NCBI GenBank assembly: GCA_964623885.1
Contig: CAZUVM010000184.1
Location: forward strand, 1 to 29,771
Length of the DNA: 29,771 nt
Source of the DNA: CAZUVM01 sp964623885
GTDB taxonomy: Bacteria; Verrucomicrobiota; Verrucomicrobiia; Limisphaerales; UBA8199
Direction: 5' to 3'
In this document: piece by piece, positions 6,839-15,332 of the stretch
How the letters are laid out: every line of letters begins with the position of its first letter
Numbering within the stretch: position 1 is the stretch's first letter
The notes under the pieces: generated by a model
What the model was told of the DNA's origin: nothing
The model's database searches: none
Seen by the model: the letters and a program-made list of their open reading frames with translations, nothing else
Translations under genes and position numbers: made by a program

Positions 6839-8530
6839 ATGGGCCCTGCATCGTCTCATTGGCAGAAGCCGCGAATTCGATCGAGCCCGCAAGCGGGCGT
6901 TCCAAGTTTTCTCCTTCTAGCTTCGATAGTGGCTCCCTTCGCCGCACTCGCTCAATCGCCGTCTGAAGCCGATCAGATCCGGGAAGAGTTGCGCCAGTTG
7001 AAACAAGAGTACCAAAAACGCATTGAAACACTGGAAGAGCGCCTTCGTCGCCTTGAGTCCGCGCCGGTCACCAATGCTCCTGCTTCCGTGGCGCCGCCTA
7101 TTGCCAACAAACAAACCCCGCAACCCAACGAAGCAACCTCAAGCACCAATGCAGTTGCTGCGGCCAGGGCATTTACCAACGAGCAGTTTCAGCGCGATAC
7201 CGAATGGCGAGAGGGTGTCCGCTTTGCCGAGTCACCTTTGGGTGCTCGCCTCGAGCAGGTCCTTGAGGATTTTGTCGAGTTCCACGGCTATTTCCGCGCG
7301 GGCTATGGGCGCGACAACGAAGGTGGCTCACAAGTTGCCTTCCAGGCGCCGGGCGCATTCTCGAAATACCGGCTGGGCAATGAGGCGGAAAATTACGGCG
7401 AGCTCATGTTCGGCAAGAACTTCTATGTGCCGAACCTTTTTAGTCTCGATCCGCAATTGCGCCCGGATGGCACTCCTGCCGGTCCGATCGCCCGGGTTGA
7501 AACCATGATCTCGGTTTATAATCCGTACCAGGATTTGCTTTCTTCCGGCAGCACCAGCTTCGGATTGCCCGAACTTTTCGCCTCGATTGGGAACGTTGTG
7601 CCCTCGCAACCTTCGATGAAATTCTGGGCCGGCAGTCGCTATTACCGCCGCCAGGATATTCACATCACCGACTTTTTTTACTACAACATGAGCGGCACCG
7701 GCGGAGGCATCGAGGATTTCGAACTGCCCTTCGGAAAGCTGGCCTTTGCCTGGATTGGTGCAGCCTCGACCAGCGGTTTTAGCGATCTTCCCCAGCCGGA
7801 TCCCAACAACAAAGCCGGCTTCAGCAAGGCCAACTGGGACCTGCGCCTTTACGACGTGCCGTTGCCACTGGGGAAAGGTGAATTCGGCGTAGTCTATGCC
7901 CGGGCCGGCAGCGGCAAGGACGCGTCCGGCAATACTGCTCCCGGTTCCGACGGCGCTTCCGTGAATTTCCTTCACACCGCCGAACAGTTCATTAGCGCCG
8001 ACGGGGCGAATAAATTCTCACTGCAATTCGGGACTGGCCCCGCCAAAACGTTTACCTCGGGTTTCGAAACTTTCACTCTGCCAACGGGTCTTTTTATTCG
8101 GCCCGATGCGAACAACTCCTGGCGATTTCGCGCCACGGAGCATTTTACTGCCAACCTGAACGACCACTTCTCCCTCGGTCCTGCGTTGGTCTATCAGTTC
8201 TCGGACTACACTCAGTACGGTGGCATCGTGCAATGGCTTTCGGCCGGAGTACGTCCGATCCTTCATTTCAACAAGTACATCAGCCTGGCCTTTGAAGGCG
8301 GGGTCGACTGGGTCAAAGACAACGACCAGGGCACCAGTGATTACCTTTATAAGGTGACCCTCGCCCCGCAAATTTCCCTGGGGAACCGGTTCTTCAGTCG
8401 ACCCGTGATTCGCGCCTTCATAACCTACGCGCATTGGGGCGACCAATTTAAAGGACAGGTGGGCGGCAACGACTACGCCGACGAAACACAAGGCCTGACC
8501 TACGGAGTCCAAATGGAGGCCTGGTGGTGA
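6839..8530 (+). CDS. LamB-type maltoporin / carbohydrate porin
   Basis: The 563-residue protein has a signal peptide (cleavage likely after ALA, residue 38). A short coiled coil at about 43-74 follows (EELRQLKQEYQKRIETLEERL), of the kind found at the N-terminus of ScrY/LamB relatives. A LamB barrel comes next. Diagnostic stretches are EFHGYFRAGYGR, FSKYRLGNEAENYGELMFGK and WAGSRYYRRQDIHITDFFYY, plus the terminal QMEAWW, which matches the aromatic C-terminus of LamB. It should form an 18-stranded trimeric outer-membrane channel for maltooligosaccharides or similar glycans. It is longer than E. coli LamB because of the coiled-coil and Pro/Ala/Thr-rich linker. It follows the lipoprotein by 14 bases and precedes phosphofructokinase, supporting a sugar-uptake role for the cluster. 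Confidence 0.9.
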   Translation: MGPASSHWQKPRIRSSPQAGVPSFLLLASIVAPFAALAQSPSEADQIREELRQLKQEYQKRIETLEERLRRLESAPVTNAPASVAPPIANKQTPQPNEATSSTNAVAAARAFTNEQFQRDTEWREGVRFAESPLGARLEQVLEDFVEFHGYFRAGYGRDNEGGSQVAFQAPGAFSKYRLGNEAENYGELMFGKNFYVPNLFSLDPQLRPDGTPAGPIARVETMISVYNPYQDLLSSGSTSFGLPELFASIGNVVPSQPSMKFWAGSRYYRRQDIHITDFFYYNMSGTGGGIEDFELPFGKLAFAWIGAASTSGFSDLPQPDPNNKAGFSKANWDLRLYDVPLPLGKGEFGVVYARAGSGKDASGNTAPGSDGASVNFLHTAEQFISADGANKFSLQFGTGPAKTFTSGFETFTLPTGLFIRPDANNSWRFRATEHFTANLNDHFSLGPALVYQFSDYTQYGGIVQWLSAGVRPILHFNKYISLAFEGGVDWVKDNDQGTSDYLYKVTLAPQISLGNRFFSRPVIRAFITYAHWGDQFKGQVGGNDYADETQGLTYGVQMEAWW

Positions 8531-8581
8531 ATCAATTCAACATGCTTGTCCGCAAATACAGCAAGGCATTCTTGAACACCC

Positions 8582-9664
8582 ATGGATAAAAAAATCGGAA
8601 TTGTAACCGGTGGCGGCGATTGTCCCGGCCTGAACGCCGTCATCCGGGCCGTCGCTAAGGCTGCCGCCCAGCGCGGTTGGGAGGCTCTCGGCATTCTTGG
8701 AGGCTATGAAGGACTATTGGAGCCCCGGCAAACTCGCCCGCTCAATTATCATGCCCTGGATGGTCTGCTCGTTCGCGGCGGAACAATTCTCGGCACCGCC
8801 AATCGCGGGCGCTTTTCCGCCAAAGTTGGGCATGGCGAAAATCGTCAATTGCCACGCGAACTGCTCGAAGAGACGAAACGCGGAATGGAGACACTGGGTC
8901 TTTCGGCTTTGATCTCAATCGGTGGCGACGGTTCGCTCAGCATTGCGCAACAAATGCATCAGCATGGCATCCCAATTATCGGGGTGCCCAAGACAATCGA
9001 TAACGATCTGAACGGTACTTGGGTGACCTTTGGTTTCGATTCGGCGGTTGCCTGTGCCACTGATGCCTTGGATCGTCTCCACACCACGGCCGAAAGCCAT
9101 AACCGCGTCATGATCCTTGAGCTGATGGGGCGTTACGCCGGCTGGATCGCCCTCTACGCCGGCGTTGCCGGCGGCGCCGACGTAATCCTCATTCCGGAGA
9201 TCCCGTTCAATTACGGCAGCATCTGTTCCAAGATCATTGCCCGCGAAGCCAAGGGAAGAAAATTCACCTTGGTTGTCGTCGCTGAGGGAGCCCGCGAGAA
9301 AGATGGCCAATTTGTCACTTCTGCTGGCGGAGAGGCAAATCGTGAAGCTCACTTGGGCGGCGTCGGGGCGGTCGTCGCCGCCGAGTTGCAAAAGCGCAGC
9401 GGCAAGGAAACCCGCACCTGCGTCCTCGGCCACCTCCAGCGGGGCGGTACTCCCACGCCTTTCGATCGCGCTCTCTGTTCAATGTATGGCGCCGTTGCCG
9501 TCGAACTCGTGGCGGCCGGCGATTTCGGCAAAATGGTCGCCTTCACTAGCCAGCAGGTGGGCTCGGTACCGCTTTCGGAAGCTGTAGGCCGGCTTAAAAC
9601 AGTCCCTCTGGATGGCGGCTTGATGCGTACGGCTCGTGCCCTCGGCATCTGTCTCGGTGATTGA
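8582..9664 (+). CDS. pfkA: 6-phosphofructokinase, group III type
   Basis: The 360-residue enzyme phosphorylates fructose 6-phosphate to fructose 1,6-bisphosphate, the committing step of glycolysis. Motifs are GGGDCPGLNA (10-19), GGDGS (114-118), PKTIDND (136-142, with the catalytic Asp140) and MGRYAGW (182-188). The phosphoryl-donor determinants are mixed. Gly117 corresponds to E. coli Gly104 and favours ATP, while Lys137 stands where E. coli has Gly124 and is typical of the PPi-dependent branch. The Gly/Lys combination is characteristic of group III enzymes, several of which use ATP. I therefore favour ATP without excluding PPi. It follows the porin by 51 bases and its stop lies eight bases before the next ATG. 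Confidence 0.93.
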   Translation: MDKKIGIVTGGGDCPGLNAVIRAVAKAAAQRGWEALGILGGYEGLLEPRQTRPLNYHALDGLLVRGGTILGTANRGRFSAKVGHGENRQLPRELLEETKRGMETLGLSALISIGGDGSLSIAQQMHQHGIPIIGVPKTIDNDLNGTWVTFGFDSAVACATDALDRLHTTAESHNRVMILELMGRYAGWIALYAGVAGGADVILIPEIPFNYGSICSKIIAREAKGRKFTLVVVAEGAREKDGQFVTSAGGEANREAHLGGVGAVVAAELQKRSGKETRTCVLGHLQRGGTPTPFDRALCSMYGAVAVELVAAGDFGKMVAFTSQQVGSVPLSEAVGRLKTVPLDGGLMRTARALGICLGD

Positions 9665-9672
9665 AATGTCCT

Positions 9673-10497
9673 ATGAAGAGAAACAATCGAGCAAACGTCT
9701 CCTCGGCTCGCGATACCGCGGCCGATGAATGGGATAAAAGTTGGCGGAAACACTGGAGCAAAGTCGGCCTTCCGGGCTATGAGCTGCCGGTCGATAGCCA
9801 AGGCAGCCACGAGCGCGCTTTCCTGAACCAAACTCGCACCCCCGAAAAGGAGCGTGCTCGGCTTAAGCGCATCAATGATGAGTTCGGGAGAGCGTTTAAA
9901 GCCCTTCATGCCCTGGGTCCGGCGGTAACGGTCTTCGGCTCGGCTCGTTTCAAAGAGGTTCACCCTTATTATCGCCTCGCCCGGGCCGTCGGCGCGCAGT
10001 TAGCGCGCGCTGGATTCGCAACTCTCACCGGCGGCGGCCCTGGTATTATGGAAGCTGCCAACCGGGGCGCCCACGAAGCGGGTGGCACGAGCATCGGCCT
10101 CAACATCATTCTGCCGCACGAGCAATGCATTAATCCCTACGTCGATCAAAGCCTCGAGTTCCACTACTTTTTCACCCGCAAAGTTTGCCTCGTTAAATAC
10201 TCCTGCGCGTTCATTGTTATGCCCGGTGGCCTGGGCACTCTCGATGAACTGTTTGAAGCCGCCACGCTCATTCAATGCCGGAAAATCGGTCCGTTTCCTC
10301 TGATTCTCATGGGCTCAGAATTCTGGGCCGGCCTGCAACACTGGGGCCAATTCATGATGGATCAGCGTGTCTTCGCCAAAGATGAAATCGGTTTCGGTCG
10401 CGTGACTGATTCGCCGCAGGACGCGGTGGACCTCATCCTGCGCGGCTTGCCATCTTCGGTCAAAGCCTGCCTCACGCCTCAAACCGCGGCTAATTAA
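9673..10497 (+). CDS. LOG family protein (TIGR00730-type, lysine decarboxylase-like fold)
   Basis: The 274-residue protein has the Rossmann-like LOG fold. Visible motifs are VTVFGSARF (N-terminal strand and loop), TGGGPGIMEAANRGA, and the hallmark MPGGLGTLDELFEA, whose GGxGTxxE carries the catalytic residues. LOG proteins hydrolyse nucleoside 5-prime-monophosphates to the base and ribose 5-phosphate (cytokinin activation in plants; a nucleotide phosphoribohydrolase or PpnN-like role in bacteria). About 80 residues precede the fold, starting with a charged WDKSWRKHW segment. I preferred the ATG at 9673 to a TTG at 9661 that overlaps the phosphofructokinase stop. It is packed between two genes of the same strand, so it is probably co-expressed with them. 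Confidence 0.85.
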   Translation: MKRNNRANVSSARDTAADEWDKSWRKHWSKVGLPGYELPVDSQGSHERAFLNQTRTPEKERARLKRINDEFGRAFKALHALGPAVTVFGSARFKEVHPYYRLARAVGAQLARAGFATLTGGGPGIMEAANRGAHEAGGTSIGLNIILPHEQCINPYVDQSLEFHYFFTRKVCLVKYSCAFIVMPGGLGTLDELFEAATLIQCRKIGPFPLILMGSEFWAGLQHWGQFMMDQRVFAKDEIGFGRVTDSPQDAVDLILRGLPSSVKACLTPQTAAN

Positions 10498-10499
10498 CG

Positions 10500-12908
10500 A
10501 TGTTTATGCCTCCCCCAACCAAATACCTCGTGCCTGGCATAATCTCGATTCTCATTGTCGGCGCTTCCTCTTCTCGCGCCCTGCCCACTCCGATCGATGA
10601 GGAAACTCCCTGGCCACGCGTACGCTCCACAAACGGCTGCACTGTTACAATCCACCTGCCACAGGTAGAGCGCTGGACCACTAACTGGTTCAGCGCTCGC
10701 GCCGCCGTCGAAGTTAAACTTACCCATCCCAAAAGCGACTTGTTCGGCGCCATTTGGTTCGAAGCCCACGGCAGCGTCGACCGCACCAATCGCATCGTCA
10801 CGCTCGATCGCCTTGAGATCACCAAAGCCAACTTCCCGGATGCCGGCGATAAAGGCAGCAACGCTTTGGCGGTGATTCGTTCATTGCTCCCCTCTGGCGC
10901 GCGCACCGTCTCTCTCGATTACCTCGTCACCTCCCTCGGCTTCGCCGAGAGTGCCGCCCGCCAGGGTTCGCACGGACTCAAATATGAGCCACCACAGATT
11001 CTCTGGGTCACCAACCGCACCGTTCTGATCCGCATTGATGGCGAACCGTTCCGGCGCCCTATCCCCGACACCTCCGTGGAGCGCGTGGTCAATACTCCCG
11101 AATTTCTTCTCTTCGACAAACCGACCTCGCGCTTCTATCTGGCGGGCGACGGCCGTTGGTTCGCTGCCACCTCTCTCTCCGGGCCATGGTCCCTCGCCCA
11201 TGATGTGCCCGCGGAAATCGCCACGCTCTCCTCCTCCTCGACCGCTGCCCCTGACGCGCACGATGATCAAGTCCCGCAGATTATCATTACCACGTCACCC
11301 GCGGAATTGCTGACGACCAGCGGCCTGCCCGATTTCCGGGCTATCCGCGGCACGGCCTTGCAATACGCCGCTGATTCCGACTCTCAACTCTTCTTCCATA
11401 CTGGTAAACGCGAGGCTTACATATTGCTCTCCGGCCGCTGGTTCAAGGCGCCTTCGCTCAAAGGTCCATGGACCTACGTGCCGCCGCGCGAATTGCCCGA
11501 CGATTTCGGCCGTATTCCTTCCGGCATTCCTCAAGCCATCGTGCTGGCTTCCGTGCCGGATACTCGCGAAGCAGATCTCGCCGTGCTCGCCAACTCCGTT
11601 CCGACAACTACTACCGTCAGCCGTCGGGACGCTCAACTTCAGTTTGAATACGATGGTGAGCCCCAGTTCAAACCCATCGAGGGCACCACCCTCACTTATG
11701 CTGTTAATGCGCAACTGCCGGTGATCCTCTCTGGTGCCAATTACTATGCCTTGGACAACGGCGTCTGGTTCGTCGCGCCTAATGCCAAGGGCCCATGGGC
11801 TGTCGCCGAAGAAATCCCCAACGAGATCTACTCGATTCCTCCAAGCTCACCCGTTTATTACGCCACCTTCACTCGGATTTACGATGCCGATGAGGACGAA
11901 GTCGAGGTGGGTTATACTGGCGGCTACCAGGGCACGTACGAAGACGATGGCACTGTCGTCTACGGCACGGGTTATGATTATCAGCCCTGGTATGGCGACC
12001 AGTATTATGGCTGGGGCTGGACCTGGGGCTACGGCTACGCTTACGTCCCCTGGTATCAATGGTGGGTATGGCGCCCTTGGTGGACTCCGCCCGGCGGTCT
12101 CCGCGCTGCAATCATCGAAAACATCTACGATCGTTGGCAAGGTGGGAACCAGGTCACACCTTACAACCGGCCCGTTGCCACACAAATCGCTGCCGGTTCC
12201 TCGGCCCTCTTCTCCGGTTATCCTGCCCTTTATGGACGCCACTGGCCTTCGGCGCCGTCTGCGCCCTCGGCCCCGTCCGCCGGTTCGGCAGCTTCCGCGG
12301 CCACCGCTGCTTCCGCAGCCGGTGCTGCGTCGGCGGCCTCGGCCGCCTCCGCCCGCTCCGCTCGTTCTGCCCTTTCGGCTCCCCAGGCGCCGCCCGCCAA
12401 CACGCTCGCGCTCAATCCTTATTCACGTCCCGAAACTCCCATTGCTTCCGGCGAGATCCCGCGCGGCGCTCAAATGCTGTCCGCGGTGCGCCAGGCCCCT
12501 GGCGCCGGCCGCGATCTTTATGCTTCTCCTGACGGCGGTGTTTATCAACGAAGGAATGATGGCTGGTATCGCCGCCAGCCCGGCGGCGGTTGGAATTTCT
12601 ACGCCCCTACTGAAGGAACCATCGCCCGCAACGAAGCCGTTGCTGCCGCCCGCGCGCAGAATCTCGGCAGAGGACAGCTCGGCGCCGGTAATGTCTACCG
12701 CCCTGTCGCGGCCCAACCCGGTTCAGTTGGCCGCGCCGCCGTCGCTGCTAACCGTATCCCCAATGCCGGCGGCGAGCAGCGCGCCCAACAAGTTGCGGCC
12801 CTTGAACGCCAATACTACGCCCGCGCTATTGCCCAAATGCGCGCTCAAAACTCTCGCGCGGGCAACGCCGCGCGCGGCGCCCGCCGTGGTGGCGGGCGGC
12901 GCAGATGA
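10500..12908 (+). CDS. large secreted protein with GRWF...GPW repeats and Ala/Ser-rich and Arg-rich tails
   Basis: The 802-residue protein has a signal peptide (cleavage likely near Ala27). The core carries three copies of a short motif, aromatic-x-L-x(2)-G-x-WF-x-A-x(4)-GPW, at about 212-230, 306-324 and 415-433. After the third copy come IPPSSPVYY and VVYGTGYDYQPWYG, then a Trp/Tyr/Gly-rich stretch (WYQWWVWRPWW). This layout is familiar from proteins often named carbohydrate-binding family V/XII, a label that rests on weak evidence. Residues about 584-630 are almost entirely Ala and Ser with some Pro. The C-terminus is Arg/Gly-rich and ends GGGRRR. It follows the LOG gene by two bases and overlaps the next gene by four. 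A surface, cell-wall or glycan-associated role is an inference. Confidence 0.8.
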   Translation: MFMPPPTKYLVPGIISILIVGASSSRALPTPIDEETPWPRVRSTNGCTVTIHLPQVERWTTNWFSARAAVEVKLTHPKSDLFGAIWFEAHGSVDRTNRIVTLDRLEITKANFPDAGDKGSNALAVIRSLLPSGARTVSLDYLVTSLGFAESAARQGSHGLKYEPPQILWVTNRTVLIRIDGEPFRRPIPDTSVERVVNTPEFLLFDKPTSRFYLAGDGRWFAATSLSGPWSLAHDVPAEIATLSSSSTAAPDAHDDQVPQIIITTSPAELLTTSGLPDFRAIRGTALQYAADSDSQLFFHTGKREAYILLSGRWFKAPSLKGPWTYVPPRELPDDFGRIPSGIPQAIVLASVPDTREADLAVLANSVPTTTTVSRRDAQLQFEYDGEPQFKPIEGTTLTYAVNAQLPVILSGANYYALDNGVWFVAPNAKGPWAVAEEIPNEIYSIPPSSPVYYATFTRIYDADEDEVEVGYTGGYQGTYEDDGTVVYGTGYDYQPWYGDQYYGWGWTWGYGYAYVPWYQWWVWRPWWTPPGGLRAAIIENIYDRWQGGNQVTPYNRPVATQIAAGSSALFSGYPALYGRHWPSAPSAPSAPSAGSAASAATAASAAGAASAASAASARSARSALSAPQAPPANTLALNPYSRPETPIASGEIPRGAQMLSAVRQAPGAGRDLYASPDGGVYQRRNDGWYRRQPGGGWNFYAPTEGTIARNEAVAAARAQNLGRGQLGAGNVYRPVAAQPGSVGRAAVAANRIPNAGGEQRAQQVAALERQYYARAIAQMRAQNSRAGNAARGARRGGGRRR

Positions 12909-13756
12909 GCCAAATGAGCAGAGCCTTCACATCCAATTTTGCACGCCTGGCTCAGTCCGGGCGTTGTGCCTCTGCTTTATGCTGTCTGGCGTTTGTCTTT
13001 CTGTCCGCTGTCCCGCTGCCGACTCTCGCACAAGCTTCAATTACCAATTCTTCTCCATCAGGTGATTCCGCCAATCCCTGGTCCGTCGACATTGTCCCTT
13101 ACCTCTGGATCGCCGGCTACGACGGCACTTTCGGTCTGCCTGGCCCTCCGTCCGGCGTACCCTCTGTTCGCACCGAATCCACCACCGATTCCACTGCCCA
13201 CATCTCTGCAGCAGCCATGCTGGCCGCTCAGCTCCGTTACCAGGACTTTGGTCTCTTCCTCGACGGTGCCTGGCTTCAACTCAAAGCTGATGGCGAATCT
13301 CCCACCGCTTCCTACTCCGGTGCTGAAGTGAAAACGGATTTCGCCTACGGCACCGCCGCGCTTTCTTATCGACTTCCACCTCTCGGCCATTTGCGCTCCG
13401 ATGTTTTTGCCGGGGCGCGCATTTGGTATGCCTCAATGGATATCGAATTACTGCCAGGCACATCACCAGGTTTCAGCGCCTCCAGCTCCCGTACTTGGGC
13501 CGATCCGATCCTTGGCGCCAGTCTGCGTTACGATTTCACTCGTCATTGGTTCGCTAACGTCCTCGGTGACGTCGGCGGCTTCGGCGCCGGGGCCGATATC
13601 GCCTGGAACGTCTTCGGCGGTGTCGGCTACCAGTTCACCTCTTGGTTCTCCGCATCCATAGGCTACCGCTATCTCCACGAAGATTATAACCAGGATAACT
13701 TTCTGATGAACGTCAACGTCCACGGGTTCCTCGTTGGACTCGGCTTCCACTTTTAA
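12905..13756 (+). CDS. outer-membrane beta-barrel protein
   Basis: The 283-residue product has a signal peptide (cleavage likely after TLA, about residue 42). Alternating-residue strands follow, for example WSVDIVPYLWIAGYDG, TDFAYGTAALSYRLP and WFSASIGYRYLHEDY, and the C-terminus is VGLGFHF with a terminal Phe, as needed for BAM-mediated insertion. It looks like an 8- to 10-stranded OmpA/OmpW-like barrel; no ligand can be inferred. The opening WxxxxxPYLW is common in small outer-membrane proteins of Gram-negative bacteria. The ATG overlaps the stop of the preceding gene (ATGA), so translation is probably coupled and the two proteins may act together. Confidence 0.8.
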   Translation: MSQMSRAFTSNFARLAQSGRCASALCCLAFVFLSAVPLPTLAQASITNSSPSGDSANPWSVDIVPYLWIAGYDGTFGLPGPPSGVPSVRTESTTDSTAHISAAAMLAAQLRYQDFGLFLDGAWLQLKADGESPTASYSGAEVKTDFAYGTAALSYRLPPLGHLRSDVFAGARIWYASMDIELLPGTSPGFSASSSRTWADPILGASLRYDFTRHWFANVLGDVGGFGAGADIAWNVFGGVGYQFTSWFSASIGYRYLHEDYNQDNFLMNVNVHGFLVGLGFHF

Positions 13757-13809
13757 GAAACACATATGAAAACCCTCGGAATTGTAAGGGCCGATGTCAG
13801 GAGGCCATC

Positions 13810-13851
13810 ATGAATTCCCCAAAACTCATTCTCAATTCCCTCTGTCGATAA
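13810..13851 (+). CDS. possible 13-residue leader peptide upstream of the RNase gene
   Basis: AGGAGG at 13799-13804 is a perfect Shine-Dalgarno, five bases before an ATG at 13810. That ATG opens a 13-codon frame (MNSPKLILNSLCR) ending with TAA at 13849-13851, eight bases before the ATG of the metallo-beta-lactamase RNase gene. Neighbouring genes have weak or no Shine-Dalgarno, so this is conspicuous. It could feed ribosomes to the RNase gene by re-initiation or sense translation. Alternatively the AGGAGG serves nothing, or an in-frame extension of the RNase gene from 13794. Confidence 0.3.
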   Translation: MNSPKLILNSLCR

Positions 13852-13859
13852 AACCACCT

Positions 13860-15263
13860 ATGAAAATCACTATTCTAGGCGCCGCCGGTGGCGAAGTCAC
13901 TGGTTCCGCTTATTACGTTCAGACTAAATCCGCCTCGATTCTGATCGACTGCGGATTATTTCAAGGCGGCGCGAAGGCCGAAGCGCTCAATCGCCCTCCA
14001 GCTGCACCGAAACAAAAGCTCGACGCCGTACTCCTCACCCACGGCCATCTCGACCACACCGGCCGCCTTCCACTCCTCGCTCGCCGCGGCCATCGCCCGC
14101 CCGTCTTCGCCACACCGGCTACCATCGATATGACGGCTCTCATCCTGCGCGACTCCGCCCGCATTCAGGCCGGCGACGCCGAGCGCAAAAACCGTAGACG
14201 CGAACGCGCCGGAGAAGCGCCCCTCGAGCCCCTCTATACTGCCCCCGATGCCGAAACCATCATCCAATGCCTCCAGCCGGTGCCCTACAATGATCCCGTC
14301 CGCGTCGCTGAAGGCATCCAGGCCCGCTTCGTCGAGGCCGGTCACATGCTCGGCTCCGCCAGCATCGAGCTCACCATCACCGACAACGGACAATCGAAAA
14401 AAATCGTCTTCTCCGGCGACCTCGGGCCCACCGGCTCGCCCATCCTTCGCGATTACCAACCCCTCAAAGCCGCCGACCTTGTTTTTCTCGAATCTACTTA
14501 CGGCGACCACGATCACCGTCCTTTTCTCGACACCATTGTGGAATTCGTCGATGTCGTCAAAGACGCGGTCACACACGGCGGGAAAATCCTTATCCCCACT
14601 TTCGCCGTCGGTCGCGCTCAGATGCTCACCATCCTCATGAGCTGGATCTTTCGGAAAAAGAATCTCAAACCCTTCCCGCTTTTCCTGGATAGCCCCATGG
14701 CAATCGAAGCTACGAAACTTTACTACAAACATTTCCAGGATAACCCCGAACTCTTCGACCCCAAGCTCTTGAAGTACATCAGCGAAAAACCAATTCGACA
14801 AGACCTCAAAACGCTTCGCTCAACGGCCACGGCCGATCAATCCAAGCAAATCAACGATTGCCCCGGTCCCTGCCTGGTCATGGCCGGCGCCGGCATGTGC
14901 AATGCCGGTCGTATTCTCCACCACCTCAAAGCCAACCTGTGGAAACCTGAGACTCACGTCCTTATTGTCGGTTATCAGGCCCACGGCTCTCTCGGCCGCA
15001 TGCTGGTTGAAGGCGAAAAATCTGTCAGCATCCATGGTGAGAAAATCGCCGTGAAAGCAAAAATCCATACCCTGGGCGGTTTCAGCGCTCACGCTGGGCA
15101 AACCGATCTCCTGCGCTGGTTCGACACCCTCGCCCCATCCAAACCGCGAATTGTTCTCACCCACGGTGAAGATCGTCAGCGCCAGACGTTGTCACAACTC
15201 ATAACCCGTAAACACCGTCTCACCCCCTCGATACCTCAAATGAAAGAGGAAATCGGCTTATGA
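13860..15263 (+). CDS. metallo-beta-lactamase/beta-CASP RNase (CPSF73-like)
   Basis: The 467-residue protein is a beta-CASP ribonuclease of the YSH1/CPSF73-like group that processes or degrades RNA with two zinc ions. Metal-binding residues can be read: H61, H63, D65 and H66 in THGHLDHTG, H162 in AGHMLGS, and D187 in SGDLG. The beta-CASP insert follows (ILIPTFAVGRAQ, GYQAHGSLGRM with H375), then the closing His in GFSAHAGQTD (H411). The length is usual for the family and all catalytic residues are present, so it should be active. An in-frame ATG at 13794 would add 22 residues without homology; I start at MKITILGAAGG, which begins the first beta strand. It lies among envelope genes, as such RNases sometimes do; why is unclear. 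Confidence 0.9.
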   Translation: MKITILGAAGGEVTGSAYYVQTKSASILIDCGLFQGGAKAEALNRPPAAPKQKLDAVLLTHGHLDHTGRLPLLARRGHRPPVFATPATIDMTALILRDSARIQAGDAERKNRRRERAGEAPLEPLYTAPDAETIIQCLQPVPYNDPVRVAEGIQARFVEAGHMLGSASIELTITDNGQSKKIVFSGDLGPTGSPILRDYQPLKAADLVFLESTYGDHDHRPFLDTIVEFVDVVKDAVTHGGKILIPTFAVGRAQMLTILMSWIFRKKNLKPFPLFLDSPMAIEATKLYYKHFQDNPELFDPKLLKYISEKPIRQDLKTLRSTATADQSKQINDCPGPCLVMAGAGMCNAGRILHHLKANLWKPETHVLIVGYQAHGSLGRMLVEGEKSVSIHGEKIAVKAKIHTLGGFSAHAGQTDLLRWFDTLAPSKPRIVLTHGEDRQRQTLSQLITRKHRLTPSIPQMKEEIGL

Positions 15264-15332
15264 GCGCTCGTCGATATGACATCTTTTCCAAAATGAAACC
15301 AAAAAACCAAAACCAAAAACGCAAATAAACCT

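Noticed and set aside
11734..13065. 443-codon plus-strand ORF overlapping the 802-residue protein
   Set aside because: It is a frame shadow created by the GC-rich, Ala/Ser-rich coding sequence; the product is Pro/Arg/Leu-rich and the correct frame has a signal peptide and repeats.
15293..15328. 12-codon ORF (ATG ... TAA) just before the barrel gene at 15333
   Set aside because: It has no Shine-Dalgarno and comes from an A/C-rich low-complexity tract; probably chance, unlike the one at 13810.
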